A stretch of 64,000 nt of DNA, taken from Pyrrhoderma lamaoense (Eukaryota > Basidiomycota > Agaricomycetes > Hymenochaetales > Hymenochaetaceae). Each line of letters begins with the position of its first letter. Position 1 is the first letter of the stretch. The stretch lies in assembly GCA_002794735.1 (NCBI GenBank), contig NBAZ01000006.1, positions 434,001 through 498,000 on the forward strand, read 5' to 3'. Position numbers and translations under genes: made by a program. The notes below the pieces were generated by a model. That model saw only the letters and a list, made by a program, of their open reading frames with translations, searched no databases and was not told the DNA's origin. Shown here in pieces: positions 50,247 to 62,890 of this stretch.

Positions 50247-52174
50247 CCTATTACGCCGAGTAAGCTAGTGATAGACCTTGTCTTATCTATCACACCCTCC
50301 GTTCGAATTTATATGGAAATACAAATATCACTGGGTCAATCCCTGTGATTCTAAGTCACTGCTAGTCTCTATTAATAGACAGAAGAGTGGAGTAAGTGAC
50401 AAACCTGAAACGACAACGGTCTGAATATTAATTAGTGAGTACATACTTGGTAACTCACTGCCTCACCATATACTAGTTACTTGTTTACATTCCAACGCAC
50501 ATATCTAGTGATTCACCATCAAAATTTGTTTTCATGACCATGATCGTAACCTAGTGCTTCAAAGCATATGCGATATTATGTTGCATCATCTCCAGCTCTA
50601 AACTCCAGATTTATTATTCATCGTCATTCCAAGTTTTGTTTACCACTGTTACACAGCCTAGATCTAAGAATCACCGGAAGTAAACCTGGAGGCGAATATG
50701 TACGTCAAGCAACACAGATATGATGATATTGTGTAAATCTAACCAAATCGAGCAGTTCTTATAAAGAGACCTGATGTGTGTCATGGCTTTTCATAGGAGA
50801 AAAGAAGACATACTCATGTTAAAGGAACTGGACAACTAAACCTACGGTTGATAGTGCGCAACCATCAAACCAAGTATCCACGATCAGAATCAGCTCGGCA
50901 TTTGTTTGTACCCGTACGGTGAGTTAAAAAAAGTAACGATATGTCCAAGACTAGATAGTAAATTGCATGTAAGGATGTTGTTTGAGAGTATAGGATAACC
51001 AGTTACAAACATAAGTTTCTGCGATATATCCAAATTGATCAGTTTGAGCTGGGAGTTCCCAACGGAAACAGAGATAAAGCCATTGCAGAGGCAGTGACCA
51101 AACCCTAATTATGCCCAAAAACTCGATTTAGTCTATCTTCCTCGATCCTCACTATATTAGATTCGACAGGTCATGATTATTTCCCAGCGGTGAATTGTAA
51201 ATAAATATTGGTATTCATAAGTAAGTGTATAGAGCTGTAGTGAATGGACCGGGACTACAAGTAGTAGCTCAGAAAGTCGTCTGAAGCAGTGTGACAGACA
51301 ATACTCAATGGTACTGCCTTTACGAACAATGTAACTCGTTCAAAATTACATGAAGATGACACTCGGTTCCAACTTCCATCCTTTCCAACCGAATTATGTA
51401 ACACGTATTTACACTGCAAACACAGATATCAGTTACTCTCGCGCAGTTCAAATTTTCTGGATCAATGACTCTTAGGTAGTAACTTTCGGCTGTGTTCAAA
51501 TTTAGAATCTTCTGAAGATAGAGTTAGTTTCGGTCTCAATGGTTGTTCAAGTGCACGCCATTCTGATAGCAAAGTTTTGACACTCAGATCAATAGTGAGG
51601 CGAGGGATATTCAAGGATTCTCGAAGGAAAACTCAAATTGTAACAAAAGTCACGAGATACACGTGATGTTACTGTTCGCGATGAATTCAAAATTAGGGAA
51701 ACTTCACAAATCTTGCCCTCGATGTTAAGGAAGCGTGTTCTTAGCAGGAGTACATTTTGAGAATGATATGACGCCACATCTGCTTAGTTCGATACGAGAT
51801 ACTCAAGCCGAAAGGAAACATGAACTTGACTGATAAGATAATGAGAGATCCTCGGTGCACCTAACATACCTATCATACACGTATTTATTTTCGAAACGAG
51901 TGTGTAAACATGAACTAGGTATCTGCTTATGTCTTATATGCATAAGCACTTCATAATTAAGCAAATACAATCTACACATTACGCATTATACTGACCTTTG
52001 ATGCTAAGCCAATACCAAAATTCATCTCTTGGGAGCCAAAAAATAGACATCATGAAGAATGTTCGTATAAATTTTTATGAAATAACAAGACGTCAAGCAG
52101 AGCTTTGGTAAATAAGTGAGTTCAGAGTATAGGTATATATACAAGGATGGGTCTATAAACAAATAAATGATCTA
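50247..52174. other. Intergenic region between array copies 1 and 2
   Basis: No gene seen. The right part (51640-51960) shares blocks with the 3' flank of copy 3 (57700-58030): a TACACGTGATG block near 51657, a stretch at 51865-51950 and a hairpin at 51924-51948. The left part should be the copy 1 promoter. Confidence 0.55.
51924..51948. repeat. Hairpin in the 3' flank of array copy 2
   Basis: Perfect 8-bp arms TGCTTATG and CATAAGCA around a 9-base loop, about 230-250 bp beyond the copy 2 stop codon. A near-identical element (7-bp arms) is at 57997-58021 beyond copy 3. Confidence 0.7.
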
Positions 52175-55100
52175 TTAGTCGCGAACACGCAGAATCATGC
52201 AATAACATAATCTCTTCACCAAACCAGTGATATCTTCTGTAGGTCTACAAACATGAGGACGCAAGTATTCAGGTATCCAAAATGCATGATCATTCCCTTT
52301 AACCTCCACCCAGCCATCATCTCCCATTTCCCACTCCAATTCCAACATACCTTGAGAAGAGGGAACTGATGTGATTTGAGCATCAGTCGAGATTTGTTCG
52401 GTAAAACCGAGTTCTTTGGAATTTGGTTCTCGCTCATCAACATCCCATATCCTGACAGTCTCATCGCCCGAGCATGAGACAACACGAGTTCCATCAGGGG
52501 AGAAAGACACAGAATTGACCCAATCCGTGTGCCCTTCAAGGCTGGAAAGAAGCTTTCCATTGTTTGCATCCCATATCCTGACAGTCATATCGTGCGAGCA
52601 TGAGACAATACGAGCACCGTCAGAAGAAAAAGAAACTGAATTGACGCAATCCGTGTGCCCTTCAAGGGTGGAAAGAAGCTTCCCATTGTTGGCATCCCAT
52701 ATCCTGACAGTTCCATCGTTCGAGCATGAGACAACACGAGTACCATCAGGTGAGAAAGAAACAGATCTGATCCAACGCATGTGCCCTTCAAGGGTGAAAA
52801 GAAGCTTCCCATTGTTGGCATCCCATATCCTGACAGTCTCATCGTTCGAGCCTGAGACAACACGAGCACCGTCAGAAGAGAAAGAAACTGAGCTGACGCA
52901 TCCCGTGTGCCCTTCAAGGATAAAAAGAAGCTCCCCATTGTTGGCATCGCATATCGTGACAGTGCTATCGATCGAACCTGAGACAACACGAGTTCCATCA
53001 GGGGAGAAAGAAACAGAGTTGACACCAAATATGTGCCTATCAAGGGTGGAAAGAAGCCTCCCATTGTTGGCATCCCATATCCTAACAGTCTCAACAAGCG
53101 AGCCTGAGACAACACGAGTACCATCAGGTGAAAAAGAAACAAAGTTGACGAAAAATGTGTGCCCTTCAAGGGTGAAAAGAAGGTTTCCATTGTTGGCATC
53201 CCATATCCTGACAGTCGTATCGCCCGAGCATGAGACAACACGAGCTCCATCAGGTGAGAAAGAAGCAGAAACGACCCAATCCGTGTGCCCTTCAAGGGTG
53301 GAAAGAAGCTTTCCATTGTTGGCATCCCATATCCTGACAGTCCTATCGGCTGAGCATGAGACAATACGAGTACTATCAGGAGAGAAAGCCGCAGAATTAA
53401 CGCGATACGTGTGCCCTACTAAAGGCCGATGTCCAATCTCTTCAATCTTTAAAGGCGATATGACATAGCTCTGATAATGAGCAGCAACATCAGAGCGCCC
53501 CTTTTCAGTCTGCAACATTGTCCGATATACCTGAACTGCACACTGCGAGATGCACTCAGCATACCTTGTCACATTATTGTATGCGTCCTGTAAAAAATGG
53601 ACCAGTTGCTCGTCATGATCCTGTTTTCTCGTCAGAATCAGACCCTTTTCATCCCAGAACAAACACTCACTGATATCCATAGAATCGCATTAAGTAAAGC
53701 AGGTCCAACTGAGCCATATTCTCCCATCAAGCTCATCACCTCAATCCAAATCAGCAGTTTCTCGTAAGTAAACTGTGAGAGCATTGTATGCAATTTCTTC
53801 GAGAACGGTGAGATCGCTAACGAACGGGACCATGATAAACAAGCCTCCCTCATAGATGGTGGTATTTCTTTATCAAGTATAACATCTAAGTTGGCGATTT
53901 TCTTGTTTAGTGTATGCATACTTTCTCTCAATGCAACAATGCTCTTCAAATCTGCATTCATTGCTCCCAGATGCCATACTGTATACATCTATTATCTAGA
54001 ATTAGCGAGGACAGCTGCATCAATCTTCAGAGGGTACGTACATAGTCAAACTGAGGATGCCCATTTAGATAACCGGTAGGGCTTTCGTAGAAGCGCAGGT
54101 TATAATCAAATTTCCTGCTTCCTAATATCGTCTTAATCGTCTTAATTTCATTAGCTATATGCGATGCGGCATTCGTGCTATCCCCTGCTGAATATAGATG
54201 AACATGATGAACAGAGTTTGAAGACGAGAGTAATGAAAGAGATATCTCCCTATCCCATTGGCTTGTAATCAGAAATCGGAAGTTTCGAGGAAGCTTGGAG
54301 AAAAGTCCACTATTGAAAATCCTAAGAAAGTCCCTTCTAGATTCAATCGGTCCACAATCATCCACTCCATCTAGGATGATGATCACCGGCCCACGCATGG
54401 CTCGTGCTGCTTCAGTAAGAGGCTGTAGTAATAGCTCCTTGAACTGTGTTTCTATATGCAATCCTTTGTGATAAGGTTGCGCACAGTCACTGAGATTACT
54501 CCCTATAGTCGAGTCGAAGGAAGCAAGCTGGTATGCGATTGTCGGGATGATCGATTCAGGACTAGGTTCTGTTTCATGACGGAAGTGTAAATATGCACCC
54601 AGTCTCTTGGTCCCTCTGAAATGTTCAGCAAGTGCATGGCTGAGCATACTCTTTCCACATCCAGATGGTCCGAATAACCAGATAATATTGCTGTCTGTAG
54701 TCAACACTAATAGATCCCTAATATTTGAGATTACCTCAGTACATGTACCCGGAGCGCATTTTGTTCTTGCTTTAGTATAATACTCTTTAGGATCTAATTG
54801 TCCCTTGATATCTGCATGGTTGTTCGTATAGTCATCTATTGTATTAGAGACTGAAGTACTCACATATTATATCGATTTTCTTCGACATACGTGCAACAAC
54901 AAGAGCCGTATTCGTTGTCATAGCCATATTTAATCGATTTTTCAACGTTCTTAAGACATCTCGAAACAATTTGATCTTCTCATAGCCCTCAATCAATGTC
55001 ATCCTCTCTAAGATTATTGTCCGTTTATTGTTAGGATAAGAGGAGTAAATAGAAGCGCGTACCAAAGAACCCACGACCCATGTACTCCCGAACAAAGGTA

Positions 55101-56208
55101 CAGCATTCCGTAATTTGCTGTAGTATCTGGATGACAACAAGCTCGAGGCGATCAAATTTGTCTTTCATGCCCTTGACTTCTAGTACACAGTCCACAGTGA
55201 ACGACATGTCGTCTACGAGGTCAACTACTTCGGCATCTGCTTTCAGCTGCTTTGAAACGGCCTTGCACCAGTATAAGTAGAATATTCTGGTGCATATCTA
55301 ACAATCTACTCACCTCGAAGAAGCTCTTTGCAATTTGCCACGCAGCCTCCGAGTATGGGTGTATCTGATAATACAGTTCAACTTTCACTTACATTGTCAA
55401 ATCAGGAATGACGCACTTCCGAAATCTTGTCTACAACTTTTACGAAAGCATCCAGCTTCATTACAAGATTGCCTATCGATACATACAAGTCGCTCTGTCT
55501 AGCAACTAGTGGCGAAATGTCGCCTGTCACCTCAATAAGATGAGACGATGGTTTCGCATTACGAGAAACTTCCTCTCCTGTCCTTGTAACTAATGCTTTA
55601 TAATCAAGAGGCTCGCAAACGATGGTGATCGTCCCTGGACTTGATCGGGAAGCCACCAAGTCAATTGATACTATGAGAGTAATAGTTAGAAATCATCATT
55701 GAGAGACCTAAATGATATATACCCTTTCCATCTATCGTTTTCAATCGAAGATCTTCGAGGGTAATATCCAATTGACCGATGATTGTGTCAACCTGACTGA
55801 GCGAATTATGCATAACCACGATTCTGATTTTCGTCCCTTTATCGGATGGCAAACTGGAAGTGGGGTATCAGGTAGCGATCTAACAGAAGGTGTCAATACT
55901 CACGATCTGACTACCAGCTGCTTGTCGCCAAATGAAGGTGTCAGACACCTCTTGACCGTAGATGTCCTAGCCTTTTCCTTTTCATATTCCAATGTCACAT
56001 ACAAGTTCGGAGCTTCCCGTAAACTACGCTTTATTTGCTTCCAGTGATTGTCAAAGATAGATACTTCTTGCACTGTGAGGGCGAGTCTAATGAGAATAGC
56101 TTAGCATATAATGGTAGGGATGAGCATACCTTGTATGAAGTAATCTAGCTTGTGGAGGGAGGGTTTTGTCTGCCTTGGCTGAGACACTATGATTTTGGAG
56201 GTGAGCAT
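52175..56208 (-). CDS. STAND/NLR protein: C2-like, helical, NACHT, eight near-identical WD40 repeats (array copy 2)
   Basis: Same architecture as copy 1 and the best preserved of the array. ATG at 56206-56208 (MLTSKIIVSQPRQTKPSL). The C2-like part spans about 56070-55740: APNLYVTLEYEKEK, CLTPSFGDKQLVV, then IIGQLDITLEDLRLKT. The helical part has VSIDLVASRSSPGTITIVCE and LVMKLDAFVKVVDKIS, with HPYSEAAWQIAKSFFE in its own small exon. NACHT: Walker A LFGPSGCGKSML near 54650, Walker B VIIILDGVDDCG near 54360. Linker: MREACLSWSRSLAISPF. Eight WD40 blades of 42 residues lie at about 53420-52440. The tail DDGWVEVKGNDHAFWIP ends YCMILRVRD. Frames join across all introns with no break. Likely an intracellular non-self receptor; effector output unknown, since no HET, patatin or other known effector domain precedes the NACHT. 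Confidence 0.88.
52440..53420 (-). repeat. Eight tandem 126-bp repeats coding WD40 blades (copy 2)
   Basis: Each unit codes 42 residues. The invariant core is VSFSPDGTRVVS, TVRIWDANNGKLL and LEGH. Units differ mainly just after the GH (TDW, TFF, IFG, TGC, MRW, TDC), in the S-x-D-x-T loop and at the residue after NNG. The repeat length is a multiple of three, so two further frames stay open across it. Confidence 0.92.
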
Positions 56209-57078
56209 GAGACGAAGTCTAAGTCTTGAGTCGTCAGCTACTTAACCCTCTGCTCTTGATTCAAGAGTTTTCATTCGGTCATGTCCGTATCCCTAGATAG
56301 AAGAGAGGAGTAAGTAGCTGATTCGGAACAGCATCGGTCTAAATCAGACTCTATAATAATTCATATTTGGTAATTCAACACTCCTGTTGCAGCCCTCACA
56401 GCTTCAAGTTACATGAGTGAGGTACTTATGATAGCATCTGTAATGAGCGCTTAAACCTATGCCTTTGGAATCACTCTTGCTATTTCATTCATATCTAGTT
56501 GCGCCTTCACCTGATGATCATCAGAAACAAGCATGAGGCCTTATATCATACATGCGGCTCAAGCATTGTCCGATCTCAATTGAGCACTGCGTAATCATCA
56601 CGTTTTAACGCATAATTTCAACAAGAATCTACTTTGTAGTCAGTTAAAGATCCCCGATTTCATACATCCAGTATGGAACGTACGTGTATGACCTTTCGAA
56701 GAACGCTCAATAGCAATCGGTCTGCGGGCTGGGTCAGAGGCCTCATGCTATATATATTTAACATTGATCTCATGAGAGATTTCTCTCCTCTTCCCTCCTG
56801 CGTTACAAAGTACTCCTATCAGAATCAAGGCTGTATCTAAATAGTCCTCAATCCAATGTCCAGATGAGTCCATAGTGTCGAACAGCCACAGAGGAAATGA
56901 CCAAAGGGGCACTTTCATTTGTAAATATAAAGTCGGATCTCGCGAGATATGAAGAAATAGATTTGATGTGCTTCTTCCCTGTTCCGGAACTTCCGGAGAA
57001 GTAGAAATCATCAAAGATGGTGAAGATGTCCATTATTGATACTACGATATCATCCCTCTTATATGAGAGTAGTTTCCA

Positions 57079-57180
57079 GCAAGATATCGATGGTATCGAA
57101 GAAGAAATATAATGAAAATTGATAATGCATAAGTATCAAGACAAGATTGATGATGGTTGTCTTCAACGTCAGATCTGCGC
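57079..57180. repeat. Upstream block 1, copy next to array copy 2
   Basis: About 100 bp nearly identical to 62791-62890 (offset about 5.71 kb). It stands about 0.9 kb before the copy 2 ATG; its partner stands at the same distance before the copy 3 start. Confidence 0.85.
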
Positions 57181-57299
57181 TTCGTGTTCATTGTAGTTGT
57201 AATTGTAAGCATAGCCATAGTATCTCGGCGGGGTAGCAAGATTTGAATTGTAGCAAGTATAAGCGAGAGAAGTGATGTCTCCGAGTGACTAGTATAAAT

Positions 57300-57567
57300 T
57301 GGGACTCTTTGATAACTGATACCACCTATGTCACTTGATTAGTATTCAGCGTGACACATCACAGTCATTACTTACCAGCGCTAGCTTTGTTCCGTCTCTC
57401 CGAACCATGTACACTATTATGAGATTTAGCTTAAGATGACCACCACCAATATCTATCAACTGGTCGATATGGCTATTTAACTTGATAAAACTAGGCTTTT
57501 ACTATCATTGATAATATCAATGGTAATGAAAAAGCGACAAAACATCAACGCATATCAGCTGAGAGTA
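57300..57567. repeat. Upstream block 2, copy next to array copy 2
   Basis: About 270 bp highly similar to 63042-63317. Includes the inverted repeat CATTGAT-AAT-ATCAATG at 57506-57522, kept exactly at 63253-63269. Confidence 0.85.
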
Positions 57568-57996
57568 GTGATTTAACCTCATCTACTAGCATACGAGCTG
57601 ATGAATCTGAGCAGAGTAGATGTCATATCATATGTAAGTTATGCATGTGCAAGTCAAGAAAATTCAGTCCAGATTCAGATTGTCACTGTGACTGTGACAG
57701 AGACCATGAAATACACGTGATGTGACCAAACGCAATAAATTCACAATTCAGATTGAAATCTGAAATTGAGGTAACCTCACAAATCTTGCCATGCTGTCAA
57801 GGTGACCTGTCTTCGAGTAGGAGTGTATATCGAGAATGGAATACTCTTAAATCTGATATGATGCGGTACGAGTAACTCGGCCGAAAGAAAACACGGACTT
57901 GACTATCAAGATAACGAGAGATCCTCAGTGCGCCTAACTTACCTATCATACACGTATTTATTTTCGAAATGAGTGTGTAAGCATAATCTAGGTATC

Positions 57997-58021
57997 TGCT
58001 TATGTCTTATATGCATAAGCG
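57997..58021. repeat. Hairpin in the 3' flank of array copy 3
   Basis: Arms GCTTATG and CATAAGC with the same 9-base loop as the element at 51924-51948, about 220-245 bp past the copy 3 stop codon. Confidence 0.65.
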
Positions 58022-58241
58022 TGTCATGAGTGAGTAACACTATCACATTTCACATTATACTGATCTTTGCTCGGATGATAAGCTAATCCCGAAATCATTT
58101 TCAGGAGCCAAGAGATATATATTATGAAGCGTGTTCATAGAAATTTTCCTCGAATTAACGGACGTGAAGACGAGCTTTTGCATTTGATGTTGTCCAGAGT
58201 ATAGGTATATATACAAGGATGAGTTTATACAAATAAACGAT

Positions 58242-61200
58242 CTAATAATCGCGAGCACGCAGAATCATGCAATAACCCAATCTCTTCACCAAACGAGTGA
58301 TATCATCTGTAGGTCTACAAACATGACGACGCAAGTATTCAGGTATCCAAAATGCATGATCACTCCCTTTAACCTTCACCCAGCCATCATCTCCCATTTC
58401 CCACTCCGATTCCAACATACCCTGAGAAGAGGGAACTGATGTGATTTGAGCATCAGTCGAGAATGGTTCGGTGGAACCGAGTTCTTTTGAATTTAGTTCT
58501 CGCTTATTAACATCCCATATCCTGACTGTCTTATCACGCGAGCACGAGACAACACGAGTTCCATCAGGGGAGAAAGAAACAGAATTGATGCAATTTGTGT
58601 GCCCTTCAAGGGTGGAAATAAGGTTTCCATTGTTAGTATCCCATATCCTGACAGTGCTATCGGCCGCGCCTGAGACAACACGAGTACTATCAGGTGAGAA
58701 AGAAGCTGAATTGACGCGATTTTTGTGCCCTTCAAGGGTGGAAAGAAGTTTTTCATTGTTAGCATCCCATATCCTGACAGTATTATCGGCCGAGCCTGAG
58801 ACAACACGAGCTCCATCAGGTGAGAAAGAAAAAGAAATCACGTATTTCGTATGCCTTTCAGGGTGGAAAGAAGCTTCCATTGTTGGCATCCCATATCCTG
58901 AAAGTTCTATCGTTCGAGCATGAGACAATGCGAGTGCCATCAGGGGAAAATGAAACAGAGTTGACAATATCTGTGTGCCCTTCAAGGGTGGAAAGAAGCT
59001 CTCCATTGTTGGCATCCCATATCCTAACAGTCATATCGCTCGAGCCTGAGACCACACGAGTGCCATCAGGGAGAAAAAAACTGATTCGACCGACTGTGTG
59101 TGCCCTACAAAAGGTCGATGTCCAATCTCTTCAATCTTTAAAGGCGATATAACATTGCTCTGATAATGAGCTGCAACATCAGAGCGCCCCTCTTCAGTCT
59201 GCAACATTGTTCGATATACCTGAACTGCGCACTGCGAGATGCACTCAGCATACTTTGTCACATTACTGTATGCGTCCTGTAAAAAGTTGACTAGTTGCTC
59301 ATCATGATCCTAATTTCTCATCAGCATGAACTCTTTGTCATCCTGATTAATCACTCACTGATATCCATGAAATCGCTTTAAGTAAAGCAGGTCCTACTGA
59401 GCATATTCTCCCATCAAGCTCATCACCTCAATCCAAATCAGCAGTTTCTCGTATGCGAATTGTGAGAACGATGTATGTGATCTCTTCGAGAACGGTGAGA
59501 TCGCTAATGCACAAGACCATGATAAACAAGCCTCCCTCATAGATGGTAGTATCTCTTTGTCAAGCATAACATCTAAGTCGGCAATCTTCTTGTTTAGGGT
59601 ATGCATACTTTTTCTCGATGTAATAATGCTCTTCAAATCTGCATTCAATGTTATCGAGATGTCCATACGCTATATATTTCTAGCATATAGAATTAGCGAG
59701 ACTGGCTGTTTCATGCTTTAAAAGGTACGTACATTTACGTAGTCAAACGAAGGACATCCATTTTGATGACTAGTAGCGCTCTCATAGAACTACAAGTTAT
59801 AACTACATCGTCTATTTCCAAGCAACGTCTTGATCGAGATGATTTCATTAGCCATATGCGAAGCGGCATCCGTGCTATCCCCTGCTGAATATAGATGTAC
59901 ATGATGAACAGAGTTTGAAGACGATAACAATGCACGAGATATCTCCTATCCCATTCACTGGTGATCAGAAATCGGAAGTTTCGAGGAAGCTTGGAGAAAA
60001 GTCCACTACTGAACAGCTCGAGAAAGGCTCTTCTAGCTTCGATAGGTCCACATTTATCCACTCCGTCTAGGATGATGATCACTGGTCCACGCACGCCTGT
60101 GCAGAGTTCAGTAAGAGGCTGTAGTAACAGCTCCTTAAACTGTGTTTCTATAAGCAATCCTTTGTGATAAGGTTGTGCACAGTCACTGAGCGACTTCCTA
60201 TAGTCGAGTCGAAAGAAGCAAGCTGATAGGCAATTGTCGGGATGATCGACTCAGGACTAGGCTGATTCATGACGGAAGTGTAGATATGCTCCCAGTCTCT
60301 CGATACTCTGAAGTATTCAGCAAGAGCATGGCTGAGCATGCTCTTTCCAGATCCAGATGGACCAAATAACCAGACGATATTGCTGTCTGAAGTCGACATC
60401 AGATGATTCGTGATACTTGACATCACATCAGTGCATGTACCCAGGACACGTTTATTGATGATGCGCATGATATTCTTTGGGTTCTAATTGTCCTTGATAT
60501 CTTTACAACTATTGTATGAATAAATATTGCATAATTGAGTTTACTGAATGCTCACACATGATGTCGATTTGCTTCGACATACGCGCAACAACAAGAGCTG
60601 TATTCGTCGCCATAGACATATTTAATCGATTTTTCAACGTCCCTAAGACATCTCGAAATGATTTGATCTTCTCATAGCTCTCGATCAGCGTCATCCTCTC
60701 TGTGGATATTGTCTATTTACTGTAGGTCTGAATAAAAGAATAGAGAAGCACGTACCAAAGAACCCACGACCCATGTACTCCCGAACAAAGGTACAGCATT
60801 CCGTAATCTGCTGAAGTATCTGGATGACAACAATCTCAAGGCGATCGAATTTATCTTTCATGCCCTTGATTTTTAGAACACAGTCCACAGTGAACGACAT
60901 GTCGTCTACGAGGTCAACCACTTCGGCATCTGCTTTCAGCTGCTTTGACACGGCCTTGTACCAGGTTAAGTAGTATATTTTGGCACGTTTCGAAGAATTA
61001 ACTCACCTCGAAGAAACTCTTCGCAATTTGCCACGCAGCCTCCGAATATGGGTGAATCTGATAATACAGTTCAGCATTCACTTACTTGTCAAATCAAGAA
61101 TGACGCACTTCCGATATCTTGTCTACAACTTTCACGAAAGCGTCCAGCTTCATCACAAGATTGCCTATCGATACATACAAGTCGCTCTGTTCAGCAACTA

Positions 61201-61884
61201 GTGACGAAATGTCTCCTGTCACTTCAATGAGATGAGACGATAGTTTCGCGTTACGAGAAACTTCCTCTCCTGTCTTTGTAACCAAGGCTTTATAATCAAG
61301 AGGCTCGCAAACGATGGTGATCGTCCCTGGACTTGATCGGGAAGCCACCAAGTCAATTGATACTGTGAGAGTACTAGTCAGTAATTATCATTGAGAGACG
61401 TATATCAATACATACCCTTTCCATCTATCGTCTTCAATCGGAGATCTTCAAGGGTAATCTCCAAGCGACCGATGACTTATATCGCGCTGGATGACCGAAT
61501 CATGCATAACCACGATTCTGATTTTCGATTCTTTATCGGATGATGAACTAGAAGTGGGGTATTAGGTAGTGATCCTGATAGAAGGCGTCAATACACACGG
61601 TCTGACTATCAGCTGCTTTCTCCAAACGAAGGTGATAAGCTATTATCAACCGTCCTCGTCTTGACCTTCTCCTTTCCATATTCCAGATGTCACATACAAG
61701 CTTGGGATTATCTGTCGACAGCTCCTTATCTTCGCCCAGTGGTCGCGAATGATAGATACTTCTTGCACTGTGAGGATGAGTCTAATGAGAATAGCATAAC
61801 ATATGAGTAGCAGAGATACACATACCTTGTATGAAGTAATCTAGCTCTGTAGAGCGAGGGATTTGTCTGCCTTGGTTGAGACAT
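58242..61884 (-). pseudogene. STAND/NLR array copy 3, frameshifted duplicate of copy 2
   Basis: Same gene plan as copy 2: start MSQPRQTNPSL at 61882-61884, helical exon VSIDLVASRSSPGTIT (61094-61351; four differences in 85 residues from copy 2), NACHT LFGPSGSGKSML near 60340 and VIIILDGVDKCG near 60060, and five WD40 blades at about 59100-58500. The tail is DDGWVKVKGSDHAFWIP. Many frame breaks: one extra base in exon 1 near 61850; breaks in the NACHT region near 60270 and 60200, and again near 59940; two lost bases around 58860-58885 inside a WD40 unit; one lost G near 59070. Some lie in short homopolymers and could be read errors. The number, some outside such runs, argues for a decaying gene. 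Promoter and 3' flank blocks remain. Confidence 0.75.
58500..59100 (-). repeat. Five WD40-coding repeats (copy 3)
   Basis: Units of about 126 bp closely related to those of copy 2, including TVRIWDANNG and VSFSPDGTR. The second and third units are joined through a damaged segment at 58860-58885 with two single-base losses. Confidence 0.8.
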
Positions 61885-62790
61885 GGTGAGCCTTAGATGT
61901 GGCCTAAGTTTTGAGTCGTCAGCTCTTTAATCTTCTCCTCTTTATTCAAGATTTTTCATCCGGTCATGTCCGTATCACTAGTTAGAAGAGCGGAGTAACC
62001 AGCGAATTCAGAACAACGCGGTCTGAACTAAAATCATTAAACACATGCTGGTAATCAACACTCTGTGCAAATCTTCAGCTTACTTGAGTGATGTCGAGCT
62101 ACTCATGACAATGCGGTGCTTGCGACAGCATCCGTAATGAGCGTCTAAACTTGTACTTGTGAAGATATTTTTGTTATCTCATCAATATCATAGGTCGTAC
62201 CCTCCATCTTATGATCAATAGAAACATGCACAACAGCTCTCATGCAGCTCAAGCGTTGTCTACTTCATAGCACGGCGTATTTCCCATGTTCTGATACATG
62301 CATTCCATAAATAATCTTTCTTGTAATTAGCCAAAGATTCCTGATTCCATACAACCAGCATACAACGTACATCATGACCTTTCGAAGAACACTCAATAGC
62401 AGCCAGTCTGCGGGTTGGATCAGAAGCCTCATGCTATATGCATTACTCTCATGAATGATTCCCTTCCCTTCTCTCCTGCGTTACAAGGTATCCTATCAAA
62501 ATCAAGTCCGTATTTAGGATAGTCCTCGATTCAATGACCATACAGGAGTCCAAAATTTCTGAATAACCCCAAAAGAAGCGACCAAAAGATCACTTCCATC
62601 TGTGAGTTTGAGTCGGAGCTTGCGAGAGATGATAGGGAAACGCGTGTGCTATTCAAAGAGATTATGAGTCTCTTCTCTAAGCCGGATCTTCCGAGGAAAG
62701 TAAAAACCATCAAAGATGGTGAAGATTTCTATGTTAAACACTAGGTTAATGAAAGTGTCTTGCCAGCAAGATCCTTGAGTTTCGAATTTA

Positions 62791-62890
62791 TCTAGTATCG
62801 ATGGTATCGAAGAAGAAATATAATGAAAATTGATAATGCATAAGTATCAAGACAAGATTGATGTTGGTTGTCTTCAACGTCAGATCTGCG
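62791..62890. repeat. Upstream block 1, copy next to array copy 3
   Basis: Partner of 57079-57180, with only a few mismatches by eye. Confidence 0.85.

Larger units (their letters stand above)
56209..58241. other. Intergenic region between array copies 2 and 3, duplicated
   Basis: No gene supported. Contains blocks repeated in the region upstream of copy 3: 57079-57180 (matches 62791-62890) and 57300-57567 (matches 63042-63317). Both lie about 0.9-1.4 kb upstream of the respective ATG. Translated frames differ between the two copies, so conservation is at DNA level. Confidence 0.6.

Noticed and set aside
52585..53364. 259-codon minus-strand frame overlapping the WD40 repeats
   Set aside because: Same cause: a shifted frame of the repeats, with no family resemblance. 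Similar shadows occur at 46731-47210 and 58493-58816.
52416..53468. 350-codon open frame on the plus strand opposite the copy 2 WD40 region
   Set aside because: The 126-bp repeat is a multiple of three, so a stop-free antisense frame in one unit stays open through all. The peptide is just the reverse reading of WD40 codons.
56748..57239. Two small minus-strand frames between array copies 2 and 3 as a possible extra gene
   Set aside because: The duplicate region at 62500-62900 does not keep the frames, so protein-level conservation is not supported.
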